Positions 28,210 through 38,865 of a stretch of 64,000 nucleotides of DNA are shown piece by piece. The translations under genes were made by a program, and so were the position numbers. The DNA is from an uncultured Roseicyclus sp. Its GTDB lineage: Bacteria > Pseudomonadota > Alphaproteobacteria > Rhodobacterales > Rhodobacteraceae. Position 1 is the first letter of the stretch. Every line of letters begins with the position of its first letter. Under the pieces are notes generated by a model. It was given only the letters and a program-made list of their open reading frames with translations, did not search any database and was not told where the DNA came from. The stretch is taken from NCBI GenBank assembly GCA_947494975.1, contig CANLXA010000002.1, positions 248,001 to 312,000 on the forward strand, in the 5' to 3' direction.

Positions 28210-31123
28210 GTCCTCCTTCGGGATCGAAGAACACCGGATCGCAGATTTCCACCTCTGCCGTTACGCCGCGCAGATGGTCGACCATTTTCATGTGGTGCCC
28301 GATGCGGCTTGGCCCGCCCCGCAAGAACCCCAGCCCGATGAAATGGCCCAGGGTCGGCGAGTAGCCGACGGAGGTGATGTAGCCCAGATCGTTGACGCGC
28401 GTGGCCTCGGCATCTTGTTCGAACAGATGCGCCCCGGCGGTGAGTTCCTTGACCGCGCCCACCGGTCTCAGGCCGATCAGGCGCTCGCGGTCCTCCTCCA
28501 GCAGGCCGGGGCGGGTGGCCGCCGCCTTGCCGATGAAATCCTTCTTCTTCGACAGCATGCCCTGCATGCCGGTATCGAAGGCCGTGACCCGCCCGTGGAT
28601 TTCGGAATGGGTGATGAAGCCCTTCTCGATCCTGAGAACGTTCAGCGCCTCCATGCCATAGCCGCCGCCGCCAAGCGCCTCGGCCCGCGCCACCAGATCA
28701 CGGTATAGCGCGTCGCCATAGGTGCTTGGCACCGCAACCTCGTAGGCATGTTCGCCGGAGAAGGAGATGCGGAAGAGGCGGCCATCAATGCCGTGGATGC
28801 GGGCGGTGCCGCATTGCATGAAGGGGAAGGTCTCATCGCTGATCGGGTCGTTGAGAACACCGTTGAGCAGATCCCGCGCCCGTGGCCCGGCGACGGAGAA
28901 TTGCGCCCATTGCTCCGTTACCGACACGAAGCGGACGTCCCAATCGGGGCGCAGAACCTGCGAGACGAATTCCATATGCGCCATGACCTGCCCGGCGGCG
29001 GCAGTGGTGGTGGTCATGACGTAGTGGTTTTCGCCGAGGCAGGCGGTGGTGCCGTCATCCATCACGTGCCCGTCTTCGCGCAACATCAGGCCATAGCGGA
29101 CGCGGCCCGGCTTCAGGGTGGAGAACATGTTCGTATACAAGAAGTCGAGGAAGGCCCTGGCATCCTTGCCCATGATCTCGATCTTGCCGAGGGTCGAGAC
29201 ATCGACCACACCCACGGCGTTGCGGACCATATTGACCTCGCGGTCGCAGCTTTGCCGCCAATGGGACTCGCCGGGCGCGGGCAGGTAGGAGGGGCGATAC
29301 CACAGGCCCGCCTCGATCATCGGCGCGCCGCGCGCGGTGACGGCCTTGTGGGAGGTGGTGAGGCGTTCGGGCGCGAAGCCCTTGCCCTGCGCACCCGCCG
29401 CCATGGTGCCAAGCGCCACGGGCGTGAAGGGCGGGCGGTAGGTGGTGGTTCCGGTCTCGGGGATGCCGCGGCCGGTGGCGTCGGCCAGCACCGCCAGCGC
29501 GCCGATATTGGAGCTTTTGCCCTGGTCCGGGGCCATGCCCTGGGTGGTGTAGCGCTTCATGTGCTCGACGGATTTGAAGCCTTCGCGGGCGGATTGCCTG
29601 ACGTCCTTGGTGGTGACGTCATTGGCGAAATCGAGCCAGGCGCGGCCTTTGCCCTCGACGCTCCAGAGCGCGGAGGTGGTGCCTGCTTCGTCGCTGGCTT
29701 TTGGGATGTCCGGTTTGCGGAGGCGTTTGCCGAGGGTTTTGAGGGCTGTGCTGGCCGCTTCAACGCCTTGCGCTAAAGCGTCTGCCGTTGAGAATGCGCC
29801 GGTGCAGGCGCCCGCGATGTGCAGGCCCTTGACGGCGTTTTCGGCTGGCACAAAGGCATGGATCGCGTCGTTCCAGACGGGGCGCGCGCCGAGATGGCAG
29901 ATCAGGTGGACGGAGGGGTTCCAGCCGCCCGACATGCCGAGGCAATCCGTTTCGAGATCATGGGTGCCGGACGCGGTGCGGTAAGTGATGCCGGTGAGCG
30001 CGCGGCGGCCCTTGGTGCCGATCACCTGCGCGCCGTCGATCACGCGGTAATCGCCCCGTGGCGACACGCCCGGGCGGCTGTCGAGAACGGTTGCCTTGAT
30101 CCCGGCATCGACCAGCTCCAGCGCCGTCTTGTGCGCTTCATCGTTGGTGGTGAAGAGGGTCACGTTTTCGCCGGGTGTGACGCCGTAGCGGTTCACGTAG
30201 GTCCGGATGGCGGAGGCGAGCATGATGCCGGGGCGGTCATTCATCGGGAAGGCGATGGGGCGCTCCAACGCGCCTGCGGCGAGCACGGCCTGACCCGCCT
30301 GGATGCGCCAGAAGCATTCTTGTGGAAGATCTTCGATGTGGGACTGGTGGCTGCCGACCCGCTCCACCGCGCCGAAGGTCAGGCCGTCATAGACGCCGGT
30401 TGCGGTGGTGCGGGTCATGATCCGGACGCGGCCGGTCTCTTCCAGGGCGTCCCGGATTTCCTGAACCCAGATCGAGCCGGGCACGCCATCGATATCTTCA
30501 CCGTCAGACAGGAGCCGCCCGCCCAGATCGGCGCTGTCCTCCAGCAAGATCACATCGGCGCCGGAGCGCGCCGCGGTCAGCGCCGCCATCAGGCCCGCCG
30601 GGCCGCCGCCGATCACGAGCACGTCGCAGAAGGCAAAGGCACGCTCGCTATCGTCGGGTGGCGCGCCTTTGGTCATCCGCCCCAGCCCCGCCGCGCGGCG
30701 GATCGTGGGCTCATAGACCTTTTCCCAGAAGGCGCGGGGCCACATGAACGTCTTGTAATAGAAGCCCGCGCCGAGCCAGGGCCAGAGCAGGTCATTCACG
30801 CTCATCAAGTCGCGGTCGAGGGGGCCGAGGCGGTTCTGACTGCGCGTCTCAAGGCCGGTGAAAATCTCCTGCATCGTCGCACGGACATTGGGCAGCATCG
30901 CGTCGCCCGCGCCCACCTGGATCAGCGCGTTGGGCTCTTCCGATCCGGCAGTCATCACGCCGCGGGGGCGGTGGTACTTGAACGAGCGGCCCATCAGCTT
31001 GACGCCATTGGCCAGCAGGGCGGAGGCGACGGTATCACCCTTGAAGCCTTCGTAGGCCTTGCCGTCGAAGTGGAACCGGACGGGCGTGTCGCGGTCGATC
31101 AGGCCCTTGCCGTCGAGCCTCAT
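28196..31123 (-). CDS. soxA: sarcosine oxidase subunit alpha
   Basis: 975 aa; MRLDGKGLIDRDTPVRFHFDGKAYEGFKGDTVASALLANGVKLMGRSFKYHRPRG; GcvT-like C-terminal domain. Confidence 0.96.
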   Translation of the reverse strand: MRLDGKGLIDRDTPVRFHFDGKAYEGFKGDTVASALLANGVKLMGRSFKYHRPRGVMTAGSEEPNALIQVGAGDAMLPNVRATMQEIFTGLETRSQNRLGPLDRDLMSVNDLLWPWLGAGFYYKTFMWPRAFWEKVYEPTIRRAAGLGRMTKGAPPDDSERAFAFCDVLVIGGGPAGLMAALTAARSGADVILLEDSADLGGRLLSDGEDIDGVPGSIWVQEIRDALEETGRVRIMTRTTATGVYDGLTFGAVERVGSHQSHIEDLPQECFWRIQAGQAVLAAGALERPIAFPMNDRPGIMLASAIRTYVNRYGVTPGENVTLFTTNDEAHKTALELVDAGIKATVLDSRPGVSPRGDYRVIDGAQVIGTKGRRALTGITYRTASGTHDLETDCLGMSGGWNPSVHLICHLGARPVWNDAIHAFVPAENAVKGLHIAGACTGAFSTADALAQGVEAASTALKTLGKRLRKPDIPKASDEAGTTSALWSVEGKGRAWLDFANDVTTKDVRQSAREGFKSVEHMKRYTTQGMAPDQGKSSNIGALAVLADATGRGIPETGTTTYRPPFTPVALGTMAAGAQGKGFAPERLTTSHKAVTARGAPMIEAGLWYRPSYLPAPGESHWRQSCDREVNMVRNAVGVVDVSTLGKIEIMGKDARAFLDFLYTNMFSTLKPGRVRYGLMLREDGHVMDDGTTACLGENHYVMTTTTAAAGQVMAHMEFVSQVLRPDWDVRFVSVTEQWAQFSVAGPRARDLLNGVLNDPISDETFPFMQCGTARIHGIDGRLFRISFSGEHAYEVAVPSTYGDALYRDLVARAEALGGGGYGMEALNVLRIEKGFITHSEIHGRVTAFDTGMQGMLSKKKDFIGKAAATRPGLLEEDRERLIGLRPVGAVKELTAGAHLFEQDAEATRVNDLGYITSVGYSPTLGHFIGLGFLRGGPSRIGHHMKMVDHLRGVTAEVEICDPVFFDPEGGRARG

Positions 31124-31383
31124 TGCCCACCCTCCGAGGCCAGCTTTGCGCCGAAGACCTCATGCGTGACCGTATCGCGGTCGACGATCAGCCAGGCGGA
31201 GCAGCCGCCGCCGTGAAACCAGAGCTCCTCCGTCCGGCCCGCGGGATTGTCGCGGTTGTGGATGAAGTCATCCCAGTCGGCGCTCCAGGTTTCCCCTTCG
31301 GGCCGTTTGGCGCCGAGCGCGTGGCCGCGGATGGAAAACTCGCGCAGATCGCGGTTGCCGCAAAGGGGGCAGGGAATTTGCAT
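31120..31383 (-). CDS. soxD: sarcosine oxidase subunit delta
   Basis: MQIPCPLCGNRDLREFSIRGHA...HNRDNPAGRTEELWFHGGGCSAWLIVDRDTVTHEV. Confidence 0.95.
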   Translation of the reverse strand: MQIPCPLCGNRDLREFSIRGHALGAKRPEGETWSADWDDFIHNRDNPAGRTEELWFHGGGCSAWLIVDRDTVTHEVFGAKLASEGGQ

Positions 31384-31395
31384 GTCTCGCGTCCC

Positions 31396-32649
31396 TCAGT
31401 GCAGGTTGTGCTGGCTACCGGTGGCCTCTTCATCCATCAGGCCTCGGCCCGTGGTGAAGCGATCCAGCCGATGCTTTGTGGCGGCCTCGTGCGGGCGGTC
31501 GGTGGCCATGAGATGGGCCATGCAATGGCCCGATCCCGGCACCGCCTTGAACCCGCCATAACACCAGCCGCCGTTGAAATAGAGCCCGTCGATATGGGTC
31601 TTGTCGATGATGGGGGAGCCGTCGGACGACATGTCCATGATCCCGCCCCAAGACCGCAGCATCCTGGCCTTTCCGATCATCGGCATCAGGGTCATCCCCG
31701 CCTCCACCACATGTTCGGCCATGGGCAGGTTGCCGCGCGCGGCGTAGGAGGCGTAGAAATCCAGATCGCCGCCGAACACCAGCCCGCCCTTGTCGGACTG
31801 ACTGATATAGAAATGGCCCATGCCGTAGGTCACGACATGGTCGATCACGGGCTTCAAGCCCTCGGTCACGAAAGCCTGCAAGACGTGGCTTTCAATCGGC
31901 AGACGCAGTCCGGCCATGGCGGCCACCTGTGAGGAGCGGCCCGCCACGATGATCCCGACTTTCTTGGCGCGGATCGCCCCGCGCGTGGTCTGCACCCCGC
32001 GCACCGCACCGCCTTCGATATCAATGCCGGTAACCTCGCAATTCTGGATCAGGTCCACCCCGCGCCGATCCGCGCCGCGGGCGAAGCCCCAGGCCACGGC
32101 GTCGTGCCGGGCCGACCCGCCGCGCGGATGGTAAAGGCCGCCGTAGATCGGGAAGCGCGTCTGTTCGTAATCCAGATAGGGCAAGATCTTGCGCACGCCG
32201 GCGCGGTCCAGCAAGATCGCATCGTCGCCCTGATTGATCATGGCGTTGCCGCGCCGGGCGAAGGCATCGCGCTGGCCGTCGGAATGGAACAGGTTGATGA
32301 TGCCGCGTTGCGAATGCATCACGTTGTAGTTCAACTCCTGCTCCAGCCCTTCCCAGAGCTTGAGGGAGTGGGAGTAGAATTCGGAATTTCCAGGCAGCCC
32401 GTAATTGGCCCGCACGATCGTGGTGTTGCGCCCGACATTGCCGCCGCCCAGATACCCTTTTTCGAGGACCGCAACATTCGTCAGCCCGTGCTCGGCCGCA
32501 AGGTAATAGGCGGTCGCCAGACCATGCCCGCCGCCGCCGATGATGACGATATCGTATTCGGATTTGGGATCCGGATCACGCCATGCGGGGCCCCACCCCC
32601 TGTTGCCGGTCAGGCCTTGCCACAGTACCTGAAGCCCTGAATATCGCAT
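31396..32649 (-). CDS. soxB: sarcosine oxidase subunit beta
   Basis: MRYSGLQVLWQGLTGNRGWGPAWRDPDPKSEYDIVIIGGGGHGLATAYYLAAEHG. Confidence 0.96.
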   Translation of the reverse strand: MRYSGLQVLWQGLTGNRGWGPAWRDPDPKSEYDIVIIGGGGHGLATAYYLAAEHGLTNVAVLEKGYLGGGNVGRNTTIVRANYGLPGNSEFYSHSLKLWEGLEQELNYNVMHSQRGIINLFHSDGQRDAFARRGNAMINQGDDAILLDRAGVRKILPYLDYEQTRFPIYGGLYHPRGGSARHDAVAWGFARGADRRGVDLIQNCEVTGIDIEGGAVRGVQTTRGAIRAKKVGIIVAGRSSQVAAMAGLRLPIESHVLQAFVTEGLKPVIDHVVTYGMGHFYISQSDKGGLVFGGDLDFYASYAARGNLPMAEHVVEAGMTLMPMIGKARMLRSWGGIMDMSSDGSPIIDKTHIDGLYFNGGWCYGGFKAVPGSGHCMAHLMATDRPHEAATKHRLDRFTTGRGLMDEEATGSQHNLH

Positions 32650-32769
32650 CCATCCCTCATGACGTCATCAACGGCCCGGGTCAGGCCGGTCATGCAGAGC
32701 GTAGGAGGAGTGGGATGCGAGGGAAACCCCGCCCGCGACATCGCGCGGGCAGGCTGCGACCGAACCGTC

Positions 32770-33345
32770 TCAGGTGGCGCCGTCGTCGTGATCCGTGCCA
32801 TGCACCGTCGTGCCATCATCGAACAGCACCTGGGTGGTGGAGTTTCGCGGGCGCGTCAGAATGAAATTGTCGAATGTCAGATCATTGAGCCCGACATCGA
32901 AGGTCGGAGCGTAGTCGATATAGCTTTCGACGAGGATCACGCGCTCACCCGCTGCCATGGCAGGCAGACGATCCTCCAGCGGCACGAGGTTGGGCGTTGC
33001 CAATTCGGCAAGCGTGCCGGTGGCGAAGGATCCGTCGACCCGGTAATCGTCATCCGTGCTGCGCAGGATCTGGGTTACCCGGATCTGCACATCATCGTTG
33101 CCGCGGATCATGGAGACCAGCATGTTGCGCATGCCGTCAATCTCGGCCTGGTCGACCTCCTCCTGGCGGGAGATGAGGTCGGCGATCGTGTAGGTCGCCT
33201 TCACGGACGTATTGTAGGTGCGATAGGCATCGAAGAACGCGAAGGATCCGATCCAGGCAAGTGCCAGGACGGGGAACAGAATCACGGCTTCGAAGGCCAC
33301 CGCGGCAGAGGTTTCGGACCAGAAACGGGTTATCAGACGTTTCAT
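32770..33345 (-). CDS. TadE-like pilus assembly protein
   Basis: FWSETSAAVAFEAVILFPVLALAWIGSFAFFDAYRTYNTSVKATYTIADLISR; adjacent to TadG. Confidence 0.8.
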   Translation of the reverse strand: MKRLITRFWSETSAAVAFEAVILFPVLALAWIGSFAFFDAYRTYNTSVKATYTIADLISRQEEVDQAEIDGMRNMLVSMIRGNDDVQIRVTQILRSTDDDYRVDGSFATGTLAELATPNLVPLEDRLPAMAAGERVILVESYIDYAPTFDVGLNDLTFDNFILTRPRNSTTQVLFDDGTTVHGTDHDDGAT

Positions 33346-33359
33346 CTAAGGCGCCTTTC

Positions 33360-33917
33360 TCAGGTCGGTTCAACGACGAAGATCGTCGAAGCAATCATGT
33401 GCAACCCGCCGCTATCGTCGCGCGCCAGGTTCAGGCCGAAGCCGGAAATGGGCAGGATCCGATCCACCACCATACAGGTCCGGATCAGCAGGAAGTCGTT
33501 GTTTGCATCGTTCAGATTGTCGTCGCCGAATTGAAAGGCATTGGCGGGGCGCACGATCATGTCGTTGCCCCGTTGGGCGCAAATCTGGTCGTCCTCCGGC
33601 AATTCATAGGTACTGCGATCGACGATCTGCAGATCGATCTCGAGCAGGTCCTCGCAATTGGGCAGCAGAGAGGTGTTGGCGCACATCGTGGCGCGCACTT
33701 CATCCGCGTTTGTAATGACACCCTGGGCGAGGCGCAGAACCCGCACCGACATGTCGAGCGTCCGCTCCAACATGACCTGACGCGTCAGGATCATGGCCGA
33801 TTCGAAGGCTGCGATGAACAGCAGGATCAGTATTGGGAAGACGATCACCAATTCCATTGAGGCGGTCGCGGCTTCGTCGTCCCGAAACTGACGCAGCTTG
33901 TGTTTGAGGGTGTACAT
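33360..33917 (-). CDS. TadE family protein
   Basis: FRDDEAATASMELVIVFPILILLFIAAFESAMILTRQVMLERTLDMSVR; GTG at 33926 is an alternative start. Confidence 0.85.
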   Translation of the reverse strand: MYTLKHKLRQFRDDEAATASMELVIVFPILILLFIAAFESAMILTRQVMLERTLDMSVRVLRLAQGVITNADEVRATMCANTSLLPNCEDLLEIDLQIVDRSTYELPEDDQICAQRGNDMIVRPANAFQFGDDNLNDANNDFLLIRTCMVVDRILPISGFGLNLARDDSGGLHMIASTIFVVEPT

Positions 33918-33922
33918 GACAA

Positions 33923-35644
33923 TCACTGAATAAGCCGAAGCTGGTTGATGGAGCGGGCGATCGAGGCGAATGCCTCACTGATCTCGACCCCCTCCACATC
34001 ATAGTAGTGGGCCGCCGTTGAGGCGCAGTGGCGCATGACGGCCTGGCCGTCGGCGGGCGCTTCGAAGCCGATGGCGAACACCACGATGCCGGCCTCATTG
34101 GCGCGGTCACAGATCGCGCGCAGGTTGGCATCCGCTTCGGCCTGAGCCGCGTAGCGGTAGTTGGAATTGTCGGCCACATCGTTGTGGTAATCCCAGATCC
34201 CCGACGCGCGGGCCGGTTCCTCGAACCATTCCTCGGCGATGAACTCGGCGGTATAGGTGGCCCAGAGATCGGGCCAGTACAGAACGGTACCGCCAGCAGA
34301 TCCTGTAGGATCGAAGGCGTTCGGACCATCGGCCGCGAATTCGGTGCTGGTGATGCCGTAGTGACCCCATCCACCATGGGGTTCGGCTTCCCACGAGCCG
34401 CTTGCATCGCGCGGATCGCCGGCAGGCAGCCAGAATTGTCCCTGGTCTTCCCACCAGACCGAGTACTGGTCGTCACCGGGATGGTAGAAGATCGGTGCGT
34501 AGCCGGTCCGATACCGATCGCGCAGGTCGTACTGGTTGGTGTTGGCGCCATCGGTCATCAGCACGACGACCTTGATGGTTTCGTCGTCCAGCTGGGTGGC
34601 CTGATCGCCATCGACGAAGGGTGCCGGACGCAGGCCGAAATCGGGATGCACATGGCCCGATGCGATCAACCCCTGCAAGGCCGGGGCCGCTGTGGGATCA
34701 AGAAGGCCAACGCCCCAGTTCATGCCCAGGTCGATGGCGGTCCAGCCGCCGGTGCCCAGGCTGTTGATGTGGTTGTGCAGCACCGTTTCATCGTGTTGCC
34801 ACGGCAGGATGGCGCCGTATTGGTCGGTCTGACAATGGGGCGTTTCGAACAATTGGTCGTCGTCGTCGTTGACGCGATCAAAGTGCGAAATGCGCCGGAT
34901 CGGCACAGCCGGATCGATGGCCGTGGTCTGGTAATCCGCGGCGCTGAAGCGTGCGCAGTTGGAGGCATTGTGCACGTCGTCGAACGCGAAGACGCTGCCG
35001 ATCAGCGCGCCGCCATTCACGCGCCCGTTATAGGGCACGATGGAGATGGAGACGAAGTTTTCGCTGGCCAGTTCGCCGTTGACGTCCAGAACCTCGGTGA
35101 CGAATTCCCGCGCCGCGGGGCGCAGGTTCACCATCCGGTTGTTGGATCCCATGGAGCCCGAGATATCGAGAACCATCGACACTTCGATGTTGTTCACGCG
35201 TTCCTCGGCGGCGCCGAGGGCCGGGGAGGTCATCAGGCGCACTCCGAAGAGCTGCATGAAGAGCGAGCGGATTTCCAACTCGGCATAAGCGTGGACGCGG
35301 CGGAAGTTCAGGCCCTGCTCCACGCGGATATCCAGGCGATAATTGGTGAGCCCGGAAATCTCGAAATAGTCGCGAACGACCCCTTCCGGGTTGTAGGGCT
35401 GCGTCAAGGAGGCCGCGGCCAGGATGGCGCGGTCCAACGTATATTGCAGCTGAGCGCGCTGGGTTTCGTAGCGCATCACGTCAATTGCGATGCCACCTGC
35501 GCCAATCATGAGAACAAACATGAACATTGCGAAGGCGGTGACAGTCCCGTCTTCGCGGTTCTTGAAACGTGTCGGCGAAAGGCGCGCAGACATTGCGCGT
35601 GCCGAACTTGCCATTTTGCCAAAGAGGCCCGTCATGGCCTTCAC
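33923..35644 (-). CDS. TadG-like pilus assembly protein with VWA domain
   Basis: FKNREDGTVTAFAMFMFVLMIGAGGIAIDVMRYETQRAQLQYTLDRAILAAASL; MVLDISGSMGSNNRM (MIDAS DxSxS). Confidence 0.88.
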   Translation of the reverse strand: MKAMTGLFGKMASSARAMSARLSPTRFKNREDGTVTAFAMFMFVLMIGAGGIAIDVMRYETQRAQLQYTLDRAILAAASLTQPYNPEGVVRDYFEISGLTNYRLDIRVEQGLNFRRVHAYAELEIRSLFMQLFGVRLMTSPALGAAEERVNNIEVSMVLDISGSMGSNNRMVNLRPAAREFVTEVLDVNGELASENFVSISIVPYNGRVNGGALIGSVFAFDDVHNASNCARFSAADYQTTAIDPAVPIRRISHFDRVNDDDDQLFETPHCQTDQYGAILPWQHDETVLHNHINSLGTGGWTAIDLGMNWGVGLLDPTAAPALQGLIASGHVHPDFGLRPAPFVDGDQATQLDDETIKVVVLMTDGANTNQYDLRDRYRTGYAPIFYHPGDDQYSVWWEDQGQFWLPAGDPRDASGSWEAEPHGGWGHYGITSTEFAADGPNAFDPTGSAGGTVLYWPDLWATYTAEFIAEEWFEEPARASGIWDYHNDVADNSNYRYAAQAEADANLRAICDRANEAGIVVFAIGFEAPADGQAVMRHCASTAAHYYDVEGVEISEAFASIARSINQLRLIQ

Positions 35645-35901
35645 TCCACAAATAATACCCTCTGGGCGCAGTTTCCCCGACAGACCGCACCAAGGATCGT
35701 TGTCCCCTGCAAGGAAGGCAAAAATGAGGCAGAGCCGTGATCGAATGTGGCCACTTTTACCCTTCGCGCCGGTTACGCGCGGTGCAGCGGGCCATGTGAA
35801 GGTTGCGAAAACAAACGTCCTGTGCCCTTCTGGCCGAGGGCGCCCGCGGCCCCGCGGCGCCTCAGCCTCGTATGAGGTAACGGCGATAAGGGAGGAGCGC
35901 C

Positions 35902-37335
35902 ATGACCACTGACAGGGCAGAGCCCAGTTTCCGACAATCCGTGGATCTGATGTTCAACCGCGCGGCGGCGCTGTTGGATCTGCCGCCTGGTCTGGAAGAG
36001 AAAATTCGTGTCTGCAACTCCACTTACACCGTGCGCTTCGGCGTGAGACTGCGCGGCAAGGTGCACACGTTCACCGGTTATCGGTCGGTCCATTCCGAGC
36101 ACACCGAACCGGTCAAGGGCGGCATCCGCTATGCAATGGGCGTGAACCAGGATGAGGTCGAGGCGCTGGCTGCGCTGATGACGTACAAATGCGCGCTGGT
36201 GGAGGCACCGTTCGGCGGCTCCAAGGGCGGGCTGCGCATCGATCCGCGCGAGTGGGACCAGGACGAGCTTGAAAAGATAACGCGTCGCTTTGCCTACGAG
36301 CTGATCAAGCGTGATCTGATCGATCCGGCCCAGAACGTGCCCGCCCCCGATATGGGAACGGGCGAGAGGGAAATGGCCATCATGGCCGACCAATATGCCC
36401 GGATGAACACGACCGATATCAACGCGCGCGCCTGCGTGACGGGCAAGCCGCCCCATGCGGGCGGCATCCAGGGCCGGGTGGAGGCCACGGGCCGCGGCGT
36501 GCAATACGCGTTGCAGGAGTTCTTCCGCCACCCCGAGGACATCGCCCATGCCGGCCTGTCGGGCAGCCTCGACGGCAAGCGGGTGATCGTGCAGGGCCTC
36601 GGCAATGTGGGCTACCACGCCGCGAAGTTCCTGAGCCAGGAAGACGGTTGCGTTGTCACCCATGTGATCGAACGGGACGGGGCCATTGCCGACGAACATG
36701 GTATCGACATCGATGCCCTGCACCGCTGGATCGGCGAACACGGCGGTGTGAAGGGCTATCCGAACGGCCAATATATCGAGAACGGGACTGCGGTTCTGGA
36801 GGAGGAATGCGACATCCTGATCCCGGCGGCGCTGGAAGGGGTGATCAACCTGTCGAACGCGGCCGACGTGAAGGCCTCCCTGATCATCGAAGCCGCCAAC
36901 GGCCCGATCACGGCCGGGGCCAATGACATCCTGATGGAGAAGGGCACGGTCATCATTCCGGACCTCTACGCCAATGCGGGCGGTGTGACGGTGTCCTACT
37001 TCGAGTGGGTCAAGAACCTGAGCCATATCCGGTTTGGCCGGATGCAGCGCCGCCAGGAGGAATCGCGCCACCAGCTGATCGTCGATGAGATGGAACGGAT
37101 CAGCAAGGACAGCTCGATCAACTGGACGCTGTCGCCGGGCTTCAAGCAGAAATACCTGCGTGGGGCCGGGGAGTTGGAGCTTGTCCGCTCGGGCCTCGAT
37201 GACACGATGCGCGAAGCCTATGCCGCCATGCGCGAGGTGTGGCATTCCCGCGAGGATGTGCACGATCTGCGGACGGCCGGTTTCCTTGTCTCGATCAGCC
37301 GCGTCGCGGCCAGCTATCAGGCGAAAGGCATCTGA
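35902..37335 (+). CDS. Glu/Leu/Phe/Val dehydrogenase
   Basis: VKGGIRYAMGVNQDEVEALAALMTYKCALVEAPFGGSKGGLRIDP; PAPDMGTGEREMAIMADQYARM. Confidence 0.95.
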   Translation: MTTDRAEPSFRQSVDLMFNRAAALLDLPPGLEEKIRVCNSTYTVRFGVRLRGKVHTFTGYRSVHSEHTEPVKGGIRYAMGVNQDEVEALAALMTYKCALVEAPFGGSKGGLRIDPREWDQDELEKITRRFAYELIKRDLIDPAQNVPAPDMGTGEREMAIMADQYARMNTTDINARACVTGKPPHAGGIQGRVEATGRGVQYALQEFFRHPEDIAHAGLSGSLDGKRVIVQGLGNVGYHAAKFLSQEDGCVVTHVIERDGAIADEHGIDIDALHRWIGEHGGVKGYPNGQYIENGTAVLEEECDILIPAALEGVINLSNAADVKASLIIEAANGPITAGANDILMEKGTVIIPDLYANAGGVTVSYFEWVKNLSHIRFGRMQRRQEESRHQLIVDEMERISKDSSINWTLSPGFKQKYLRGAGELELVRSGLDDTMREAYAAMREVWHSREDVHDLRTAGFLVSISRVAASYQAKGI

Positions 37336-37350
37336 AAGATCGCGGCGGGA

Positions 37351-37860
37351 TCAGCCAGCCTGGTCCCGCTGCACCAGCAACACGATCATCAGATCGGCGA
37401 CTTCCTTGCCTTCGCGCCGGGCCGAGACGCCGCCCACCGCGAGCGTGCGCCCCGCGCGCCACCAACTGCCCGGCGCATAGACCCGGCCCACCGGCTCTTT
37501 CAGGCGGACCAGAAATCCGCCCGCGGGTTTGAACGCGAACATCCCGCGGTCCACCCTGGCCACATTGTCGATGGTGCAAAGCACGCGGCCATCCGGCCCG
37601 ACTTCCCGCAATTCCGACCGGGTCAGCTCGATCTCGCGGCCCGTTGCCTGCCACATCGCCCAGGCGAGCCAGAGGCAGAGCGCCCCGAAGAAGACCAGGA
37701 ACAGCATCCACCCGAAGATCGCCGGCGGGCTGCTGATGGCGACGCTCAACACGATCAGGCCCAGGATCACGAGCATGCCGACGGCCACGACGCGGCGGGG
37801 CTGTTTGGGCGTGATCGTTGCCAGAACTTCGTTGGGGTCGATCTTTGTCTTACGCGCCAT
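37351..37860 (-). CDS. hypothetical membrane protein
   Basis: 169 aa, two adjacent TM segments. Confidence 0.65.
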   Translation of the reverse strand: MARKTKIDPNEVLATITPKQPRRVVAVGMLVILGLIVLSVAISSPPAIFGWMLFLVFFGALCLWLAWAMWQATGREIELTRSELREVGPDGRVLCTIDNVARVDRGMFAFKPAGGFLVRLKEPVGRVYAPGSWWRAGRTLAVGGVSARREGKEVADLMIVLLVQRDQAG

Positions 37861-37949
37861 CGCACACCTTCCGTGCCGCCGCGCGGAATGGACGGCAGGC
37901 TGGGCCCGTCCTACCTAGAGCGCCAACACCCCGCAAGGAGGCAACAGAC

Positions 37950-38861
37950 ATGTCCATTCGTCCCATCCTCGAAACCCGTCCCGCCCAGCCGACCATGGAG
38001 GGCGCCGGTGTGCACCTGCACCGGGCCTTCGGGTTTCAGGACCCGTCGGAGCTTGATCCCTTCTTGCTGTTCGACGATTTCCGCAACGATGACCCGGCCT
38101 TCTATGCGAAGGGCTTCCCCTGGCACCCCCATCGCGGGATCGAGACGATCACCTATGTGCTGGAAGGCACGGTGGAGCATTCCGACAGCCTGGGCAATAC
38201 CGGCAAACTCGGGCCGGGATCGGTACAGTGGATGACGGCCGGATCGGGCATCCTGCATCAGGAGATGCCGCTTGGAAACGCGAAGGGGCAGATGCATGGC
38301 TTCCAGCTTTGGGGCAATCTCCCGTCGAGCCAGAAGATGACGGCCCCGCGCTATCAGGACATTCAAGGCGCGGATATTCCGGAGGTTGTGGACGATGACG
38401 GCACCCGCGTGCGCGTGATCACCGGGGAATTCTGGGGCCAGCGCGGCCCGGTCGACGGCATTGCGGCCGATCCGCAATATCTGGATGTGTCCGTGCCCGC
38501 CGGTGTGAAGAAGACCTTCCGCATCGACACCTATCGCCGCGCCTTCGCCTATGTGTTCGAGGGCGCCGCTGCCTTCGCCGACGCCTCGGCGCCGCAAGGT
38601 GTGCTGCTGGAAAAGGAGGTGATGGGGCAGGAGGTGAACATCCGCGACCTGTCCGGCAACCGGACCCTGATCCGGTTCGGCACCGGCGACGAAGTGACGG
38701 TTCAAGCCGGTGCGGAGGGTGTTCGGTTCCTGTTGATCTCAGGTGCCCCGATCGAGGAGCCCGTCGCATGGCATGGGCCGATCGTGATGAACACGCAGGC
38801 CGAGCTGCAGCAGGCGATGCGCGATCTGCAGAACGGGACGTTCATCAAGCCCGCCCATTGA
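37950..38861 (+). CDS. pirin family protein
   Basis: DPFLLFDDFRNDDPAFYAKGFPWHPHRGIETITYVLEGTVEHSDSLGNTGKLGPGSVQWMTAGSGILHQEMP. Confidence 0.95.
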   Translation: MSIRPILETRPAQPTMEGAGVHLHRAFGFQDPSELDPFLLFDDFRNDDPAFYAKGFPWHPHRGIETITYVLEGTVEHSDSLGNTGKLGPGSVQWMTAGSGILHQEMPLGNAKGQMHGFQLWGNLPSSQKMTAPRYQDIQGADIPEVVDDDGTRVRVITGEFWGQRGPVDGIAADPQYLDVSVPAGVKKTFRIDTYRRAFAYVFEGAAAFADASAPQGVLLEKEVMGQEVNIRDLSGNRTLIRFGTGDEVTVQAGAEGVRFLLISGAPIEEPVAWHGPIVMNTQAELQQAMRDLQNGTFIKPAH

Positions 38862-38865
38862 GGGC

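Noticed and set aside
29819-31216. 465 aa plus-strand ORF
   Set aside because: Antisense shadow of soxA; no domain.
32770-35644. Complete Tad pilus locus
   Set aside because: Only TadE/TadE/TadG-type genes here; no tadA/B/C/Z, rcpA or flp gene within the window.
34028-35740. 570 aa plus-strand ORF
   Set aside because: Antisense shadow of the TadG-like gene.
35773-37263. 496 aa minus-strand ORF
   Set aside because: Antisense shadow of the glutamate dehydrogenase family gene.
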